This document shows positions 33,021 to 42,601 of a stretch of 64,000 nucleotides of DNA, piece after piece (positions within the stretch are counted from its first letter, which is position 1; each line of letters begins with the position of its first letter). The notes under the pieces are model-generated. The model worked only from the letters and a program-made list of their open reading frames with translations. It ran no database searches and had not been told where the DNA came from. Position numbers and translations under genes: made by a program. Origin of the DNA: Levilactobacillus tongjiangensis (lineage in GTDB: Bacteria > Bacillota > Bacilli > Lactobacillales > Lactobacillaceae); the NCBI RefSeq assembly GCF_003946345.1, contig NZ_RHNY01000001.1, forward strand, positions 62,001 to 126,000, given 5' to 3'.

Positions 33021-33839
33021 ATGAAACCAATTATTCAGGGGCTCTTGATTTTGGCAGTGGCAATTGGTGCTTGGATTGGGGGCAGTCGTCTGGCTTGGGC
33101 GAATAGCCAGTATTCTGCGGCACGGTCACGGTCAGTGCGGTTAGTTTGGCGCCGAAGCATGGGCCGACACGCGCTAGTGGCAACCCAAGGCGCGCGTTAT
33201 TCACGACACTTAGGTGTTCGGTATAGCAATAATGACGTGACGCTCAACGTCGTTTGGTACACGGATGCTCATGAAAAGTTGTATGAAAAGGGTAAGCATA
33301 AAAATGCGATTTACTATCATGTTAAAAGCGCTGATGGAACGCTGAGTGGCTGGATTTGGCGGGGATATTTAAAACCGGCTGCCAAACATTCAGCCAGCAC
33401 AGCCACTGGACCAGTGACGGTTGATAATCTGGACTGGAGTAAGACGCGGGTTTCTAAGCGAGAAGCCAAGCTGATGCAATTGTTCCCCGGAACCACCTAT
33501 GATGCGAGCGTCTTTCAAGCTGCAGATACGATATTGACGGTCGATGATGCGCCAGATGTTGCTGATGCAATGACCGAGATGGGCACCCAAAAGTTCTTGG
33601 ATTTTTATAAGGTAAGCTATCAGCAATTTAAGCGGATTAATTTTGTGGCGAAGGATCCGGATAGTGCCACCAGTATTGCACAGGGCTTGACAGCGGCGGG
33701 ATATAATCAAACCACACGTCAGCAATTTGCCGGTTGGCATATCGGCGGGAGTCTAATTGGACCAGATGATGGCAATGACGACAATATTTTAGAGGGCACC
33801 GTTCCTGGAGAGGGTTACCTCATATTGGTGAAGAAATAA
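33021..33839 (+). CDS. Secreted SH3-like surface protein (paralog of 2065-2805)
   Basis: A 272-residue exported protein. The signal peptide is about 1-29 (cleavage near SRLAWANS). Residues 30-118 match the N-terminal module of the 2065-2805 protein nearly motif for motif (SVRLVWRRSMGRH, SRHLGVRYS, TDAHEKLYEKGKHKNAIYYHV, GWIWRGYL). The C-terminal module (LFPGTTYDAS..., GYNQTTRQQFAGWHIGG, EGYLILVKK) is also related. The paralogs lie 30 kb apart on opposite strands. Wall binding is inferred; function unknown. Confidence 0.7.
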   Translation: MKPIIQGLLILAVAIGAWIGGSRLAWANSQYSAARSRSVRLVWRRSMGRHALVATQGARYSRHLGVRYSNNDVTLNVVWYTDAHEKLYEKGKHKNAIYYHVKSADGTLSGWIWRGYLKPAAKHSASTATGPVTVDNLDWSKTRVSKREAKLMQLFPGTTYDASVFQAADTILTVDDAPDVADAMTEMGTQKFLDFYKVSYQQFKRINFVAKDPDSATSIAQGLTAAGYNQTTRQQFAGWHIGGSLIGPDDGNDDNILEGTVPGEGYLILVKK

Positions 33840-34132
33840 CGGCATTAGATATTGCAAAATAAATATTCAATTGTTGGGATGTTGACCATTTTTAGGGCAA
33901 TTAACGGATGGTGTGCCGAGAAGTGGGGAATCGAATAGGCAGTTGAAAAACAAGCTTATTAATTTTAGCGTTTTTTCCGCGAGGTGACGGGGTTGGCAAG
34001 GCCTGGACCTTCCGGTATAGTACGAGTTACCCACCTAAAGAGATTCACTTCCTTCCAAACAAAAAGCCGACGAATCAGAAACGATTCGTCGGCTTTAGTG
34101 GGTTTTCACTGAAGATTTTAAGCAATGGTATG
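33840..34132. other. Gap between the secreted protein and repeat A3
   Basis: AT-rich; no gene. The only structured element is the terminator at 34061-34097. Confidence 0.4.
34061..34097 (-). terminator. Terminator of the opp operon
   Basis: A perfect 14-bp stem (aaagccgacgaatc / gattcgtcggcttt) with flanking A and T runs. Repeat A3 lies between this terminator and the oppA stop codon. Confidence 0.85.
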
Positions 34133-34295
34133 GCCGCCTTGCCGGTTGTCAGTTATGGGCTGGAACGGTGCGGGCACAACTTGAAGCCTCAAAAACCCTG
34201 AGTCTTCAAGCTTGGCCTTATTCTAAGCTAGCGGGAAATCACCGCTAACTAAGAATAACGACGCGCCTGAGCCCATATCTGACAACCTCACGGCT
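34133..34295 (+). repeat. Family A long-hairpin repeat, copy A3
   Basis: A 163-bp unit from ccgccttgccgg to acctcacggct. Arms gtcagttatgggct / agcccatatctgac pair with one mismatch. It shares aacttgaagcctca and gagtcttcaagcttgg with A2. It sits in the opp 3' untranslated region. Confidence 0.88.
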
Positions 34296-34411
34296 AGCAT
34301 TGTTAAACATCTTCAGTCGTCGGTGGTATAGGCGGGATGAGCATATTCAGTTGATATTCAGTGCCATGACTTTATTCAAGGAACTTGGATATTCATGTCA
34401 GTGACGTTCAG

Positions 34412-36232
34412 CTAGTCCAAACTGTTAGACGTTAATGACAAGTTGCTCCAGAATTCAGAGTTGCCATTGCTAATGTCGTAGCCCTTGACCCGGTGGTTAA
34501 CGGGAGCCCAAGTGTAGTTGAATGCCCTTGGAACGACGTAAGCCTCTTCGTTCATGTATTCTTGCCATTCCTTGAAGATCTTAGTCCGGTAAGTGTCGTT
34601 CCAGGACTTCGAGTTGTTCATTTCACTGATCAACTTGTCGTTCTTGGTTTCAACAAAGTGGCTGAAGTTAAAGGTTGCGGACTGTCCGTACAACGTGGTT
34701 GGTGTTGGTTCGGAGGACAGGCTGAAGTTCGCGTCAAAGATATCCATCTTGTCTTGCTTTGGTTGTTGCAAGAGGTTGTAGAAACTGTTCATTTCCATCG
34801 TCTTGCCAGTGGCTAACTTAACGTTCAAACCAACCTTGTGCCATTGCTGCAGGTAGTCTTGATATTCAGCAGCTTGGACGGATGTTTCAGTCATGGCACC
34901 GAAGTAGATAGTCAATGGTTTGCCGTTTGGTTGGACCCGCCACTTGCCCTTCTTCTTGTAGCCGGCTTCGTCCAGTAACTTGTTGGCCTTGCTCAGGTTG
35001 TAAGGGTAGCCCTTAGCTGAGGAATCCCAGTACTTTGCGAAGATTGGTGGAATCAGCGAGTTAGCCCGCCAAGTAATGCCATTACCGAACTTCTTGTTGA
35101 CGGCATCGAGGTTCAGGGCGTACATCATGGCTTGCCGAAGGTTCTTGTTGGCCATTTTGCTCTTTGGGTTCATGACATTTTTGCCGGCCTTGGTATCAAA
35201 TTGTCCCACATTGAAACCGAAGTAGCCGTAACCCAGCTCTGGTTGGCCAACTGGCGTGTAATTCTTTAAGTTCTTCAGTTCCTTGTAGTCGGTCCCACGC
35301 ATGACCCCAGCGGGTGAGGTAAAGTCGTATTTACCAGATTGAATCGCCTTGTCGATGTTGTTCGGGGAGACCACAGTGATGGTGATGTGTTGAATTTGAG
35401 GTGTCTTGCCATAGTAGTATTTGTTAGGTGACCAGGATGTTGATTCACCTTCAACGACCTTGTCTAGCTTGTAAGGACCCGTGAAGAGGGGATCCTTCCG
35501 AATCTGAGCGGAAGCAGCTAGTTTAGCAATTGGCACATTCTTGATGTACTCGTAAGGTTCTACGGCACCCCAGATGAAGGTGTTGCCAATGTATTTCATA
35601 CTTGGTGACATCTTATCAAAATGAATGACGGCTACCTTACCGGTTGGGCCATCTGGGAAGGTGATCCCAGGAATAGTCTTAGCGGTGCCGGCGTGGTACG
35701 CGGCCATGCCCTTAATGGCGTTGAAGTCGGATGAGTACTGCTGTGAAGTCGTGTTCTTATTACCGATAACTTCGTAGGCGTATTCGATGTCCTTAGCGGT
35801 GACGGGCATGCCGTTGGACCACTTGCCATCTTTACGAATGGTGATGGTGGCGGTCTTATCCTTTAGATTCAGCCGTTGATTGGCCAGCCCACCGTCAACA
35901 ATCTTAAAGTCTTTGTCGTAGTTGAAAAGGCCATCGATATTACCAGGTTGGTTACCGCCAGGAGCGAAGACGTCGGTATCCTCAGCGTTGGTAATCAGGG
36001 ATGGATCTGTCAAACCTTGGAATGGAGCACTGTTGGGTTCAGCAATCTTTAAAGTGCTGTTTTTCGTGGCCGATTGATCGGTAGCCTTAGAATTATGATA
36101 GATTTCAGCCAGGTTGATAGATGAACCGACCTCACCCGAACTGTTGGAACTCGAACTCTTTTTGGAACAGGCGGCCAATCCAATTACGGCTAGCAACGCC
36201 ATGGTAGACAGGACGATTTTATTTTTCTTCAT
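34412..36232 (-). CDS. oppA: Oligopeptide ABC transporter substrate-binding lipoprotein OppA
   Basis: A 606-residue extracellular lipoprotein: signal peptide with lipobox VIGLAAC (acylated Cys22), then a Ser-rich tether and an SBP_bac_5 domain (KDKTATITIRKDGKWSNGMPVTAKDIEYAYEVI; NKNLRQAMMYALNLDAV). It captures peptides for OppBCDF. ATG 36232 follows cgagggggaaactttgac; the longer frame to 36436 is not used because it would run into oppC. It is the last gene of oppDFBCA, 87 bp after oppC. Confidence 0.95.
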   Translation of the reverse strand: MKKNKIVLSTMALLAVIGLAACSKKSSSSNSSGEVGSSINLAEIYHNSKATDQSATKNSTLKIAEPNSAPFQGLTDPSLITNAEDTDVFAPGGNQPGNIDGLFNYDKDFKIVDGGLANQRLNLKDKTATITIRKDGKWSNGMPVTAKDIEYAYEVIGNKNTTSQQYSSDFNAIKGMAAYHAGTAKTIPGITFPDGPTGKVAVIHFDKMSPSMKYIGNTFIWGAVEPYEYIKNVPIAKLAASAQIRKDPLFTGPYKLDKVVEGESTSWSPNKYYYGKTPQIQHITITVVSPNNIDKAIQSGKYDFTSPAGVMRGTDYKELKNLKNYTPVGQPELGYGYFGFNVGQFDTKAGKNVMNPKSKMANKNLRQAMMYALNLDAVNKKFGNGITWRANSLIPPIFAKYWDSSAKGYPYNLSKANKLLDEAGYKKKGKWRVQPNGKPLTIYFGAMTETSVQAAEYQDYLQQWHKVGLNVKLATGKTMEMNSFYNLLQQPKQDKMDIFDANFSLSSEPTPTTLYGQSATFNFSHFVETKNDKLISEMNNSKSWNDTYRTKIFKEWQEYMNEEAYVVPRAFNYTWAPVNHRVKGYDISNGNSEFWSNLSLTSNSLD

Positions 36233-36318
36233 GTCAAAGTTTCCCCCTCGAAGTAAACTCCTCACATTGGTGACACAGGTTAAATGAAGTAGGCACCATC
36301 TCCTTAAATGATGATGAA

Positions 36319-37269
36319 TTAGTCCGCAGTTCCTTGCCGTTGAGAAGCATCGGCGGCCCGACGAAGGACTTGGCCGATGTAGCTGATAGCTAAACACAGG
36401 ATGATGATTTCGAGCGCGGCGGGCAACCAGGTCCACCAGTACTGCGTAATATTATTGGGATCGTTGGCGTTAGCAATCATGGTCCCCAGCGAGGGTGTTT
36501 GGCTCGGTAGACCGAATCCCAAGTAGGATAGTCCCGTTTCAACCCCGATATTTTCAGCGAATGATAATGTCGTGTCCACGATAATCAGTGACGAAATATT
36601 GGGCATGATGTCGCGGAAAATAATTTTCCACCGGTTAGTTCCGGAAGTCAGGGATGCAGCGGCATAGTCCTTGCCAGACTCCGCCAAGGTCCGTGAGCGA
36701 ATCAAACGCGACGTGCCTTCCCAGTAAAAGATGGAGAAAATTAAGGTTAGGGTGACGGCGTTGTAGTGCGGGATGATGGTGACCAAGACGATGATCATCA
36801 TAGTCATTGGCAGCATCATCATGAAGTCGTAGACCCGTTGCATCCCCCAGTCAACGTATCCGCTGAAGTATCCGGAAATCAGGCCCCAGCAGATGCCAAA
36901 CGTCGATGAAATAACGGTTAGCCCTAATGCGATACCAATGGAATTTCGTGAGCCAACAATTAGTTCCAGGAGGATGGAACGACCGCCAGCATCCGCTCCC
37001 AACGGAAAGCCAGCAGTCAGTGGGCGATTAAAGTAGTTCACGATATTCGTCTCCATCATTTTGGGTGTGTCGATGAATAGGGCGCCTACCATGACGAAGA
37101 GAATAAAACCAACGACGACAAAGAGTGAAATCAACGCCGGTCGGTCCGCTTTGAACTCATTCCAGATAATACGGGCGGTGGAGGGCGTTGCTTCGGCCTG
37201 TGCTTCGCGAGTCAACCGATCCAGGTCGGCGGCCGAGATATTTGAGTGTTGTGCAAAATTTTCAGCCAT
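36319..37269 (-). CDS. oppC: Oligopeptide ABC transporter permease OppC
   Basis: A 316-residue permease with six helices. It has a long cytosolic N-terminus, FPLGADAGGRSILLELIVGSRNSIGIALG, and the EAA-type coupling loop (AAASLTSGTNRWKIIFRDIMPN). It pairs with OppB, 12 bp downstream of it. Confidence 0.94.
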   Translation of the reverse strand: MAENFAQHSNISAADLDRLTREAQAEATPSTARIIWNEFKADRPALISLFVVVGFILFVMVGALFIDTPKMMETNIVNYFNRPLTAGFPLGADAGGRSILLELIVGSRNSIGIALGLTVISSTFGICWGLISGYFSGYVDWGMQRVYDFMMMLPMTMMIIVLVTIIPHYNAVTLTLIFSIFYWEGTSRLIRSRTLAESGKDYAAASLTSGTNRWKIIFRDIMPNISSLIIVDTTLSFAENIGVETGLSYLGFGLPSQTPSLGTMIANANDPNNITQYWWTWLPAALEIIILCLAISYIGQVLRRAADASQRQGTAD

Positions 37270-37281
37270 AGAACCGCCCCC

Positions 37282-38241
37282 TTAGTCGATACGAATCCGT
37301 GGATCAACCAGGCTGAGAATGATATCCGAAAGTAATGTTCCCAGTAAGTTCAGAATGCCGTAAATTAGGACCAACGCTGTGATTACCGTGTAGTCCCGGT
37401 AGATAATGGAGTTCACGAAGAGCAACCCCATACCCGGGTAGGAGAAGACTGTCTCCGTAAAGATAGAGCCGTTGAGCAATCCGGTGATGGAATAGCCAGC
37501 AAATGCGGCAATCGGTAGGAGAGAGTTGCGGAAAATATGGTGCCGATAGATATCCTTGCTAGGAACACCCTTTGATTGGGCAGTTCGTACGTAGTCGGAA
37601 TGCTTGGCATCGATGACCTCAGAACGGAGGTATTGCACGATATTGACGGTCCCAAACAACGCGCCGAGGAGGCCGGGCAACAGAATGTGGGTTAAATGCG
37701 ATCCAATGGTTTGTGCCCAGCCATTGGCATTTGGTGAAATGGACCCGGTCGTTGGGAACCAACCCAGAATGTAGCCGAAGACCCAGATACCAATGACTAA
37801 GATGACGAAGAAGGGAATGCAGTAGGTCACGTAGGTGTAGACCCGAATGACCGTATCAGGGAGTTGCCCTTCGTGTCGCCCAGCGAAGACGCCCATGGGT
37901 AATGCCATGGCGTAGGTTAAAATCATCGTGAAAAGGGCCAACCAGAGGGTGTTGCCTGCCCGTCCGGCAATTAAGCGGGAGACGGGTTCTTGGTACTGGT
38001 AGCTGTTACCTAAGTTACCGTGAAATAAGTGGACGACCCAGTGCCAATATTGCTGGTACCAGGGATCGTACAAGCCGTTGAGCTTCATCAAGTGATGAAT
38101 TTGTTCGGGATCCGCTTTGGGATTGATGGATCCCGTAAAAGGGTCACCAGGCATCGCCTTAGCTAGTAAGAAAACCAGAATACTAAGGATGATAACTTCG
38201 GGAATCATAATTAAGAGGCGACGAAGAATTGTTTTCCACAT
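37282..38241 (-). CDS. oppB: Oligopeptide ABC transporter permease OppB
   Basis: A 319-residue permease with six helices. LLIMIPEVIILSILVFLLAK at the N-terminus, and the coupling loop RTAQSKGVPSKDIYRHHIFRN with the C-terminal YTVITALVLIYGILNLL, are typical of DppB/OppB. Its start codon shares a base with the oppF stop, so translation is coupled. Confidence 0.94.
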   Translation of the reverse strand: MWKTILRRLLIMIPEVIILSILVFLLAKAMPGDPFTGSINPKADPEQIHHLMKLNGLYDPWYQQYWHWVVHLFHGNLGNSYQYQEPVSRLIAGRAGNTLWLALFTMILTYAMALPMGVFAGRHEGQLPDTVIRVYTYVTYCIPFFVILVIGIWVFGYILGWFPTTGSISPNANGWAQTIGSHLTHILLPGLLGALFGTVNIVQYLRSEVIDAKHSDYVRTAQSKGVPSKDIYRHHIFRNSLLPIAAFAGYSITGLLNGSIFTETVFSYPGMGLLFVNSIIYRDYTVITALVLIYGILNLLGTLLSDIILSLVDPRIRID

Positions 38242-39215
38242 TAGTCCTGCGCCTCACTTTCTTGAGCCAGTAGTTGGTGGGCGAGTTCTGGGGGCAGCGC
38301 GACCGAGTGGGTCGGACTGACCTGAACGAGTGGGTAAGCTTCCCCAGTGTCGTCGTAGTAATCGTGCCGGTTGGATTGGTAGATTTGTTCAACCTTCTGC
38401 CGCATGGCCCGGTGAGCAGCCCGTTCACTGACATTGACGTCCGGGATAGCGGCTAGTAGGCGTTTGGTGTAGATGTGCAGGGGATGATTGTAAATGTCAT
38501 CGCGAGTGCCTACTTCGACCAGTCGGCCGCGGTTCATGATGGCAATGTTGGTACACATATGCCGGACGACGCCAAGATCATGCGAGATAAACAGGTAGGA
38601 GATGCCAAAGTCCCGTTGAATCTTCTTCATGAAGTTCAGGACTTGTGCCTGGACGGAAAGGTCTAGGGCGGAAACGGGTTCATCGGCGATGATGAGTTTA
38701 GGATTGGTTGCCACGGCGCGGGCGACCCCGATTCGTTGTCGTTGCCCTCCAGAGAATTGATGAGGATATTTGTACAGCGCGTCGGCATCTAGCCCGACAA
38801 TGTCTAAGAGCTGCAAAACTCGCAGCTTTTCTTGATCCTTAGTGAGGTGTTCAAAGTTACGTAAGGGTTCCGCGATGATGTCCTCAATGCGTTTGCGGGG
38901 GTTCAGGCTGGATAGCGAGTCTTGAAAAATCATCTGAACGTCGCGGTTGTAGTCTAAAAGCTGGCGATTACGCCGCTGCGTAATGTCCTTTCCCTGATAC
39001 AGGATGGAGCCGCTGGTGACCTTCTCGAGACCAACCACAGATTTCCCGGTGGTTGATTTTCCCGAACCAGATTCACCGACGAGACCGTAAGTTTCGCCAG
39101 CCTCAATATTAAAAGTGATGCCATCCACGGCTTTGACAGAATCCGTCACTCGATTCCAGAATCCCGACCGGATGGGGTAGTGGACTTTTAGATCCTTGAT
39201 TTCAATTAAGCTCAT
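38241..39215 (-). CDS. oppF: Oligopeptide ABC transporter ATPase OppF
   Basis: A 324-residue ATPase. Walker A GESGSGKST, signature FSGGQRQRIGVARA, Walker B LIIADEPVSALDLSVQ and the switch ISHDLGVVRHM are intact. The C-terminal oligopeptide-transporter extension is present (HPLHIYTKRLLAAIPDV). ATG 39215 overlaps the oppD stop by four bases (ATGA) and follows gagggaggcgtcacgg. Confidence 0.95.
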   Translation of the reverse strand: MSLIEIKDLKVHYPIRSGFWNRVTDSVKAVDGITFNIEAGETYGLVGESGSGKSTTGKSVVGLEKVTSGSILYQGKDITQRRNRQLLDYNRDVQMIFQDSLSSLNPRKRIEDIIAEPLRNFEHLTKDQEKLRVLQLLDIVGLDADALYKYPHQFSGGQRQRIGVARAVATNPKLIIADEPVSALDLSVQAQVLNFMKKIQRDFGISYLFISHDLGVVRHMCTNIAIMNRGRLVEVGTRDDIYNHPLHIYTKRLLAAIPDVNVSERAAHRAMRQKVEQIYQSNRHDYYDDTGEAYPLVQVSPTHSVALPPELAHQLLAQESEAQD

Positions 39216-40222
39216 ACCGTGACGCCTCCCTCGTCCGGAAACTGAAAGGTTTGATAACACGTGCACCGCACCCAGTGGCCAGGAACCACCTCGTGCATCT
39301 GCGGATCGGCCTCATGGGCACTGGCAGGAACCCAGGGAATTCGGGGCGCAAAGCGGTCACCCTTGGTGGGCATCTTTTGCAGGGATGGCACGTTGCCTTT
39401 GATGACGTAAAGGTCATCTTGTTGATTGTCGAGCTGTGGCATGGAGCGCAAGAGCGAGCGCGTATACGGATGCTCAGGAGTGTCAAAGATTTGTTTGGCC
39501 GACCCCTTTTCAACAATCTGGCCGGCATACATCACAGCCACCTGGTCAGCCGTTTCGGCGACGACACCTAGGTCGTGGGTGATGAGGATAATGCCGGCGT
39601 GATTTTCGCGCTGGATGTCACGCAGGACGTCTAGAATTTGAGCCTGAATCGTGACATCTAGGGCAGTCGTGGGTTCATCGGCAATAATCAGATCTGGCTT
39701 GCAGGCAATCGCGATGGCAATGATGACGCGCTGACGCATCCCACCTGATAATTCATGGGGGTACTGACGGGCCGTACGCTGAGGGTTAACGATCCCAACT
39801 TGGTTCAGTAGCTCCAGGACGCGGTCGTGCTTAGCCGCCTTAGAGAGGCTCGTATGGTAGGTCATGACTTCACTGATTTGATCTTCGATTCGTTTCAATG
39901 GGTTTAGCGCGGAGAGGGGATCTTGAAAAATCATCCCAATCTTGGCGCCCCGAAATCGGTTGTAGCCGGCGTCATCAAGCTGGAGAAGGTCAGTGTCTTC
40001 AAAGTCGATCTCGCCGGTGATGTGTGTTTCACTCGGATCATGGAGGCCCATGATGGTCGTGGCCAGCGTACTCTTACCGCAGCCTGATTCTCCCACGATA
40101 GCCAAAATTTCATCATGATGGACTTCAAGATTAATGTGAGAGATGGCGTCGTAGTACTGACCGTTGATTTTAAACGCTGTGCTGACATCTTTGATTCTTA
40201 GAAAATTATTGGCAGTCTCCAC
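39212..40222 (-). CDS. oppD: Oligopeptide ABC transporter ATPase OppD
   Basis: A 336-residue ATPase, first gene of the opp operon. Walker A GESGCGKST, signature LSGGMRQRVIIAIAIA, Walker B LIIADEPTTALDVTIQ and the switch ITHDLGVVAET are intact. The C-terminal Cys-containing extension (PGHWVRCTCYQ) is usual in OppD/DppD. I place the start at GTG 40222 because gggagg lies 6 bases upstream. The open frame continues to 40408 but has no ribosome site there and begins with low-quality sequence. Confidence 0.93.
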   Translation of the reverse strand: METANNFLRIKDVSTAFKINGQYYDAISHINLEVHHDEILAIVGESGCGKSTLATTIMGLHDPSETHITGEIDFEDTDLLQLDDAGYNRFRGAKIGMIFQDPLSALNPLKRIEDQISEVMTYHTSLSKAAKHDRVLELLNQVGIVNPQRTARQYPHELSGGMRQRVIIAIAIACKPDLIIADEPTTALDVTIQAQILDVLRDIQRENHAGIILITHDLGVVAETADQVAVMYAGQIVEKGSAKQIFDTPEHPYTRSLLRSMPQLDNQQDDLYVIKGNVPSLQKMPTKGDRFAPRIPWVPASAHEADPQMHEVVPGHWVRCTCYQTFQFPDEGGVTV

Positions 40223-40642
40223 GAAAATCCCTCCCCAGAATTGATGGTCGGTCAGCCTCAGTCGATCGACTACGGAAATGTATAAATTTACGATAACTTG
40301 CACCCACATCTTGGGCGACTGAAAGCTTGCAGCGATTGGTCGCTTAGAAAAAATAAAGCTATGGAAATTGGGACCAGAATCCTTGATAAGCTTCAATGGC
40401 GCAATCATCGCAGATAACGCCGTTGATGGTAAAATTTTCGGCTTAAAAGTGGTTGGTTGGATAACGGGCTTGCCAAACTAATGGTTGAGGACCGACATTT
40501 ATACAAGCTCTTGAAATAATATACATAACCAGGAACTAATGAAAATTGGGTGAGGAAATTTAGTTACGGCTACTAACGAACCAACTGAATGTGTTATGAT
40601 AACAGTAATAAGAACAGATTTTTCGAAAGCGATGGCTGAACG
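40223..40642. other. 420-bp divergent control region of opp and rrf2
   Basis: No gene. A possible opp -10 (ttatac on the minus strand near 40282) and a plausible rrf2 -10 (tatgat, about 40597) are visible, but no convincing operator. Confidence 0.4.
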
Positions 40643-41122
40643 ATGAGACTAGACTTTTCCGTTGCCGTTCATAGCTTGCTGTATCTGGATGAGAACCGTC
40701 CCCGGAAGATAGCGAGTCGTGAGTTGGCAACCTCCTTACAATTGAATGCGGTCATGATTCGTAACATCCTCTCGGTTCTGCATAAGCAGGGCTACATTGA
40801 GGGCTCCGTTGGTAAAAATGGGGGTTACCAATTAATCCGTGATCTTGCCGATATCAACGTGGGTGAGCTGTATGATTTGACGATTCCGCCAACCATTAGC
40901 TACGCCCGTTTTATTACGGGGGACTCTAAGGGCACCAAAACGAGTGATCAAACGGATATCTCTGCCAACATTTCTCAAACGTTAACGGACCTGTTTACAC
41001 TGGCCGACGAGGATTATCGTAAGTTTTACCACCAATTCACGATGACTGACTTGAAGAAGGACCTGCACGCGCATGGTTTTTTCCGACAGTTAATTAAGCA
41101 ACCAGAGACGCCAACTGACTGA
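40643..41122 (+). CDS. Rrf2-family regulator without cysteines
   Basis: A 159-residue regulator with the Rrf2 winged helix (residues 1-80: AVHSLLYLDENRPRKIASRELATSLQLNAVMIRNILSVL, GSVGKNGGYQL). Iron-sulfur sensing members have three Cys; this protein has no Cys at all, so it belongs to the cluster-free (YwnA-like) type. It is divergent from oppD, but its target is not known. Confidence 0.85.
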   Translation: MRLDFSVAVHSLLYLDENRPRKIASRELATSLQLNAVMIRNILSVLHKQGYIEGSVGKNGGYQLIRDLADINVGELYDLTIPPTISYARFITGDSKGTKTSDQTDISANISQTLTDLFTLADEDYRKFYHQFTMTDLKKDLHAHGFFRQLIKQPETPTD

Positions 41123-41204
41123 GCTAAACGCTGCCTTTTTGTTAGTAAAGCGTCTATAATTGAACTTGTAGATAAGGGATGGCGGTTACGGCCACCATTA
41201 ATGA

Positions 41205-41245
41205 TGTTGGAAGCTGCCCGGGGTGAACTTGGACGGCTTTTTAGT
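41205..41245 (+). terminator. Possible rrf2 terminator
   Basis: An imperfect stem, agctgcc...ggacggct, followed by ttttta about 90-120 bp after the rrf2 stop. Confidence 0.4.
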
Positions 41246-41352
41246 TTGCTCAAAACACTGTTATATGGGCAATTACGGCAGATAAGTGACTAATTTTGCC
41301 CTACCAGTAACTGGTCCAGATTTTCATGACAAATCAATGATTAACCCCTAAA

Positions 41353-41381
41353 TTGTAATCGTTTGCAAAGCGTGCTATGAT
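41353..41381 (+). promoter_or_regulatory. lplA promoter with embedded cre-like site
   Basis: A -35 ttgtaa (41353-41358), a 17-bp spacer and -10 tatgat (41376-41381). The box tgtaatcgtttgca (41354-41367) matches the CcpA cre consensus with one mismatch, of the same type as the one at 27724, and overlaps the promoter, so catabolite repression is inferred. Confidence 0.65.
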
Positions 41382-41453
41382 TTAAAGTAACCGGGATTAC
41401 GACAGTTTAAGTCCGCCCCCCGGGTTGGTTAATTTGAAAGGGGTTTTGGGTTT

Positions 41454-42467
41454 ATGTATTGGTATGCCATGGAATCACATGATATTCGTCACAACTTAGC
41501 GACTGAACAATATTTGATGAACAACAAAAAGTTTGATGAACCACTGGTCTTGTTCTACTACGAAGGTCCTTGCATCATCGTTGGTCGTAACCAAAACACA
41601 TTGGAAGAGATCAACCAAAAGTACGTGGAAGAAAACAACATCACAGTTACCCGTCGGTTATCGGGTGGCGGTGCTGTGTACCAAGATCTCGGCAACCTTT
41701 GCTTTAGCTTCGTGGTTGATAGCGATAGTGAAGAGTTTGGCGATTTCAAATCCTTTGTGCAACCCGTCGTGGATGCCTTACACGCCATGGGTGCAACGAC
41801 TGCCGAAGTTTCTGGCCGGAATGACATTTTAGTTGATGGTAAGAAGTTCTCCGGTAACGCCATGTACTCACACAGCGGCAAGACCTTCTCCCATGGGACT
41901 TTGATGCTGGACGTGGACCAAGATGTGATTGCTCACGCCTTGAACGTGCCAGAAGATAAGATGAAGTCCAAGGGAATCAAGTCTGTTCGCTCACGGGTGA
42001 CGAACCTGAAGCCTTACTTAGCACCTGAATATCAAAACTTAACGGTTCCAGAATTCCGGGACACGTTACTCAAGGAACTGTTCCACGTGGACAATCTGGA
42101 TGACATTGCTGCCAAGAAGGTTGAAATCAAGGACGACGAAAAAGCCGCTATTGATAAGATCTACAACGACTACTACAGCAATTGGGACTGGGTTTACGGG
42201 AACTCTCCTGAGTTTACGGTCAAGAAGCGGAAGCACTTTACGGCCGGTACGATTGATGCTCGCCTGTTAGTTGACGGTGGGAAGATCAAGAACATTAAGT
42301 TCTACGGCGACTTCTTTGGCCCATCTGATGTAACGGAACTGGCCGATAAGCTTGAAGGCGTTCGGTATGACCGTGAACACGTTGGCGAAGTGCTGAACAG
42401 CGTTAACAGCCAACTGTATTTCAATGGGATTGATGTGCAAGATGTCGTTGACCTGCTCGTAGAGTAG
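41454..42467 (+). CDS. lplA: Lipoate-protein ligase
   Basis: A 337-residue enzyme that adenylates lipoate and transfers it to Lys of 2-oxoacid dehydrogenase E2 or GcvH. Diagnostic features are GPCIIVGRNQNTLEEIN, RRLSGGGAVYQDLGNLCFSF, GRNDILVDGKKFSGNAMY (with the catalytic Lys) and a C-terminal accessory domain (residues about 250-337). Ribosome site aaaggggttttgggttt is adequate. No dehydrogenase gene is beside it. Confidence 0.93.
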   Translation: MYWYAMESHDIRHNLATEQYLMNNKKFDEPLVLFYYEGPCIIVGRNQNTLEEINQKYVEENNITVTRRLSGGGAVYQDLGNLCFSFVVDSDSEEFGDFKSFVQPVVDALHAMGATTAEVSGRNDILVDGKKFSGNAMYSHSGKTFSHGTLMLDVDQDVIAHALNVPEDKMKSKGIKSVRSRVTNLKPYLAPEYQNLTVPEFRDTLLKELFHVDNLDDIAAKKVEIKDDEKAAIDKIYNDYYSNWDWVYGNSPEFTVKKRKHFTAGTIDARLLVDGGKIKNIKFYGDFFGPSDVTELADKLEGVRYDREHVGEVLNSVNSQLYFNGIDVQDVVDLLVE

Positions 42468-42537
42468 GAATCCAGTAGTTTTCGTGGATTAGCTGATTTT
42501 CCGCGGGGAATACGTTAGAATAGAAGAGGAAATTGAC

Positions 42538-42569
42538 TAAAACGTGGTCGGTTTGACCACGTTTTTTAT
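42538..42569 (+). terminator. lplA terminator
   Basis: The stem aaaacgtggtc / gaccacgtttt with a following T run lies between lplA and the next gene. Confidence 0.87.
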
Positions 42570-42601
42570 TTTAGCGAAATTATTGAGGGGTTTATTTAAA
42601 A

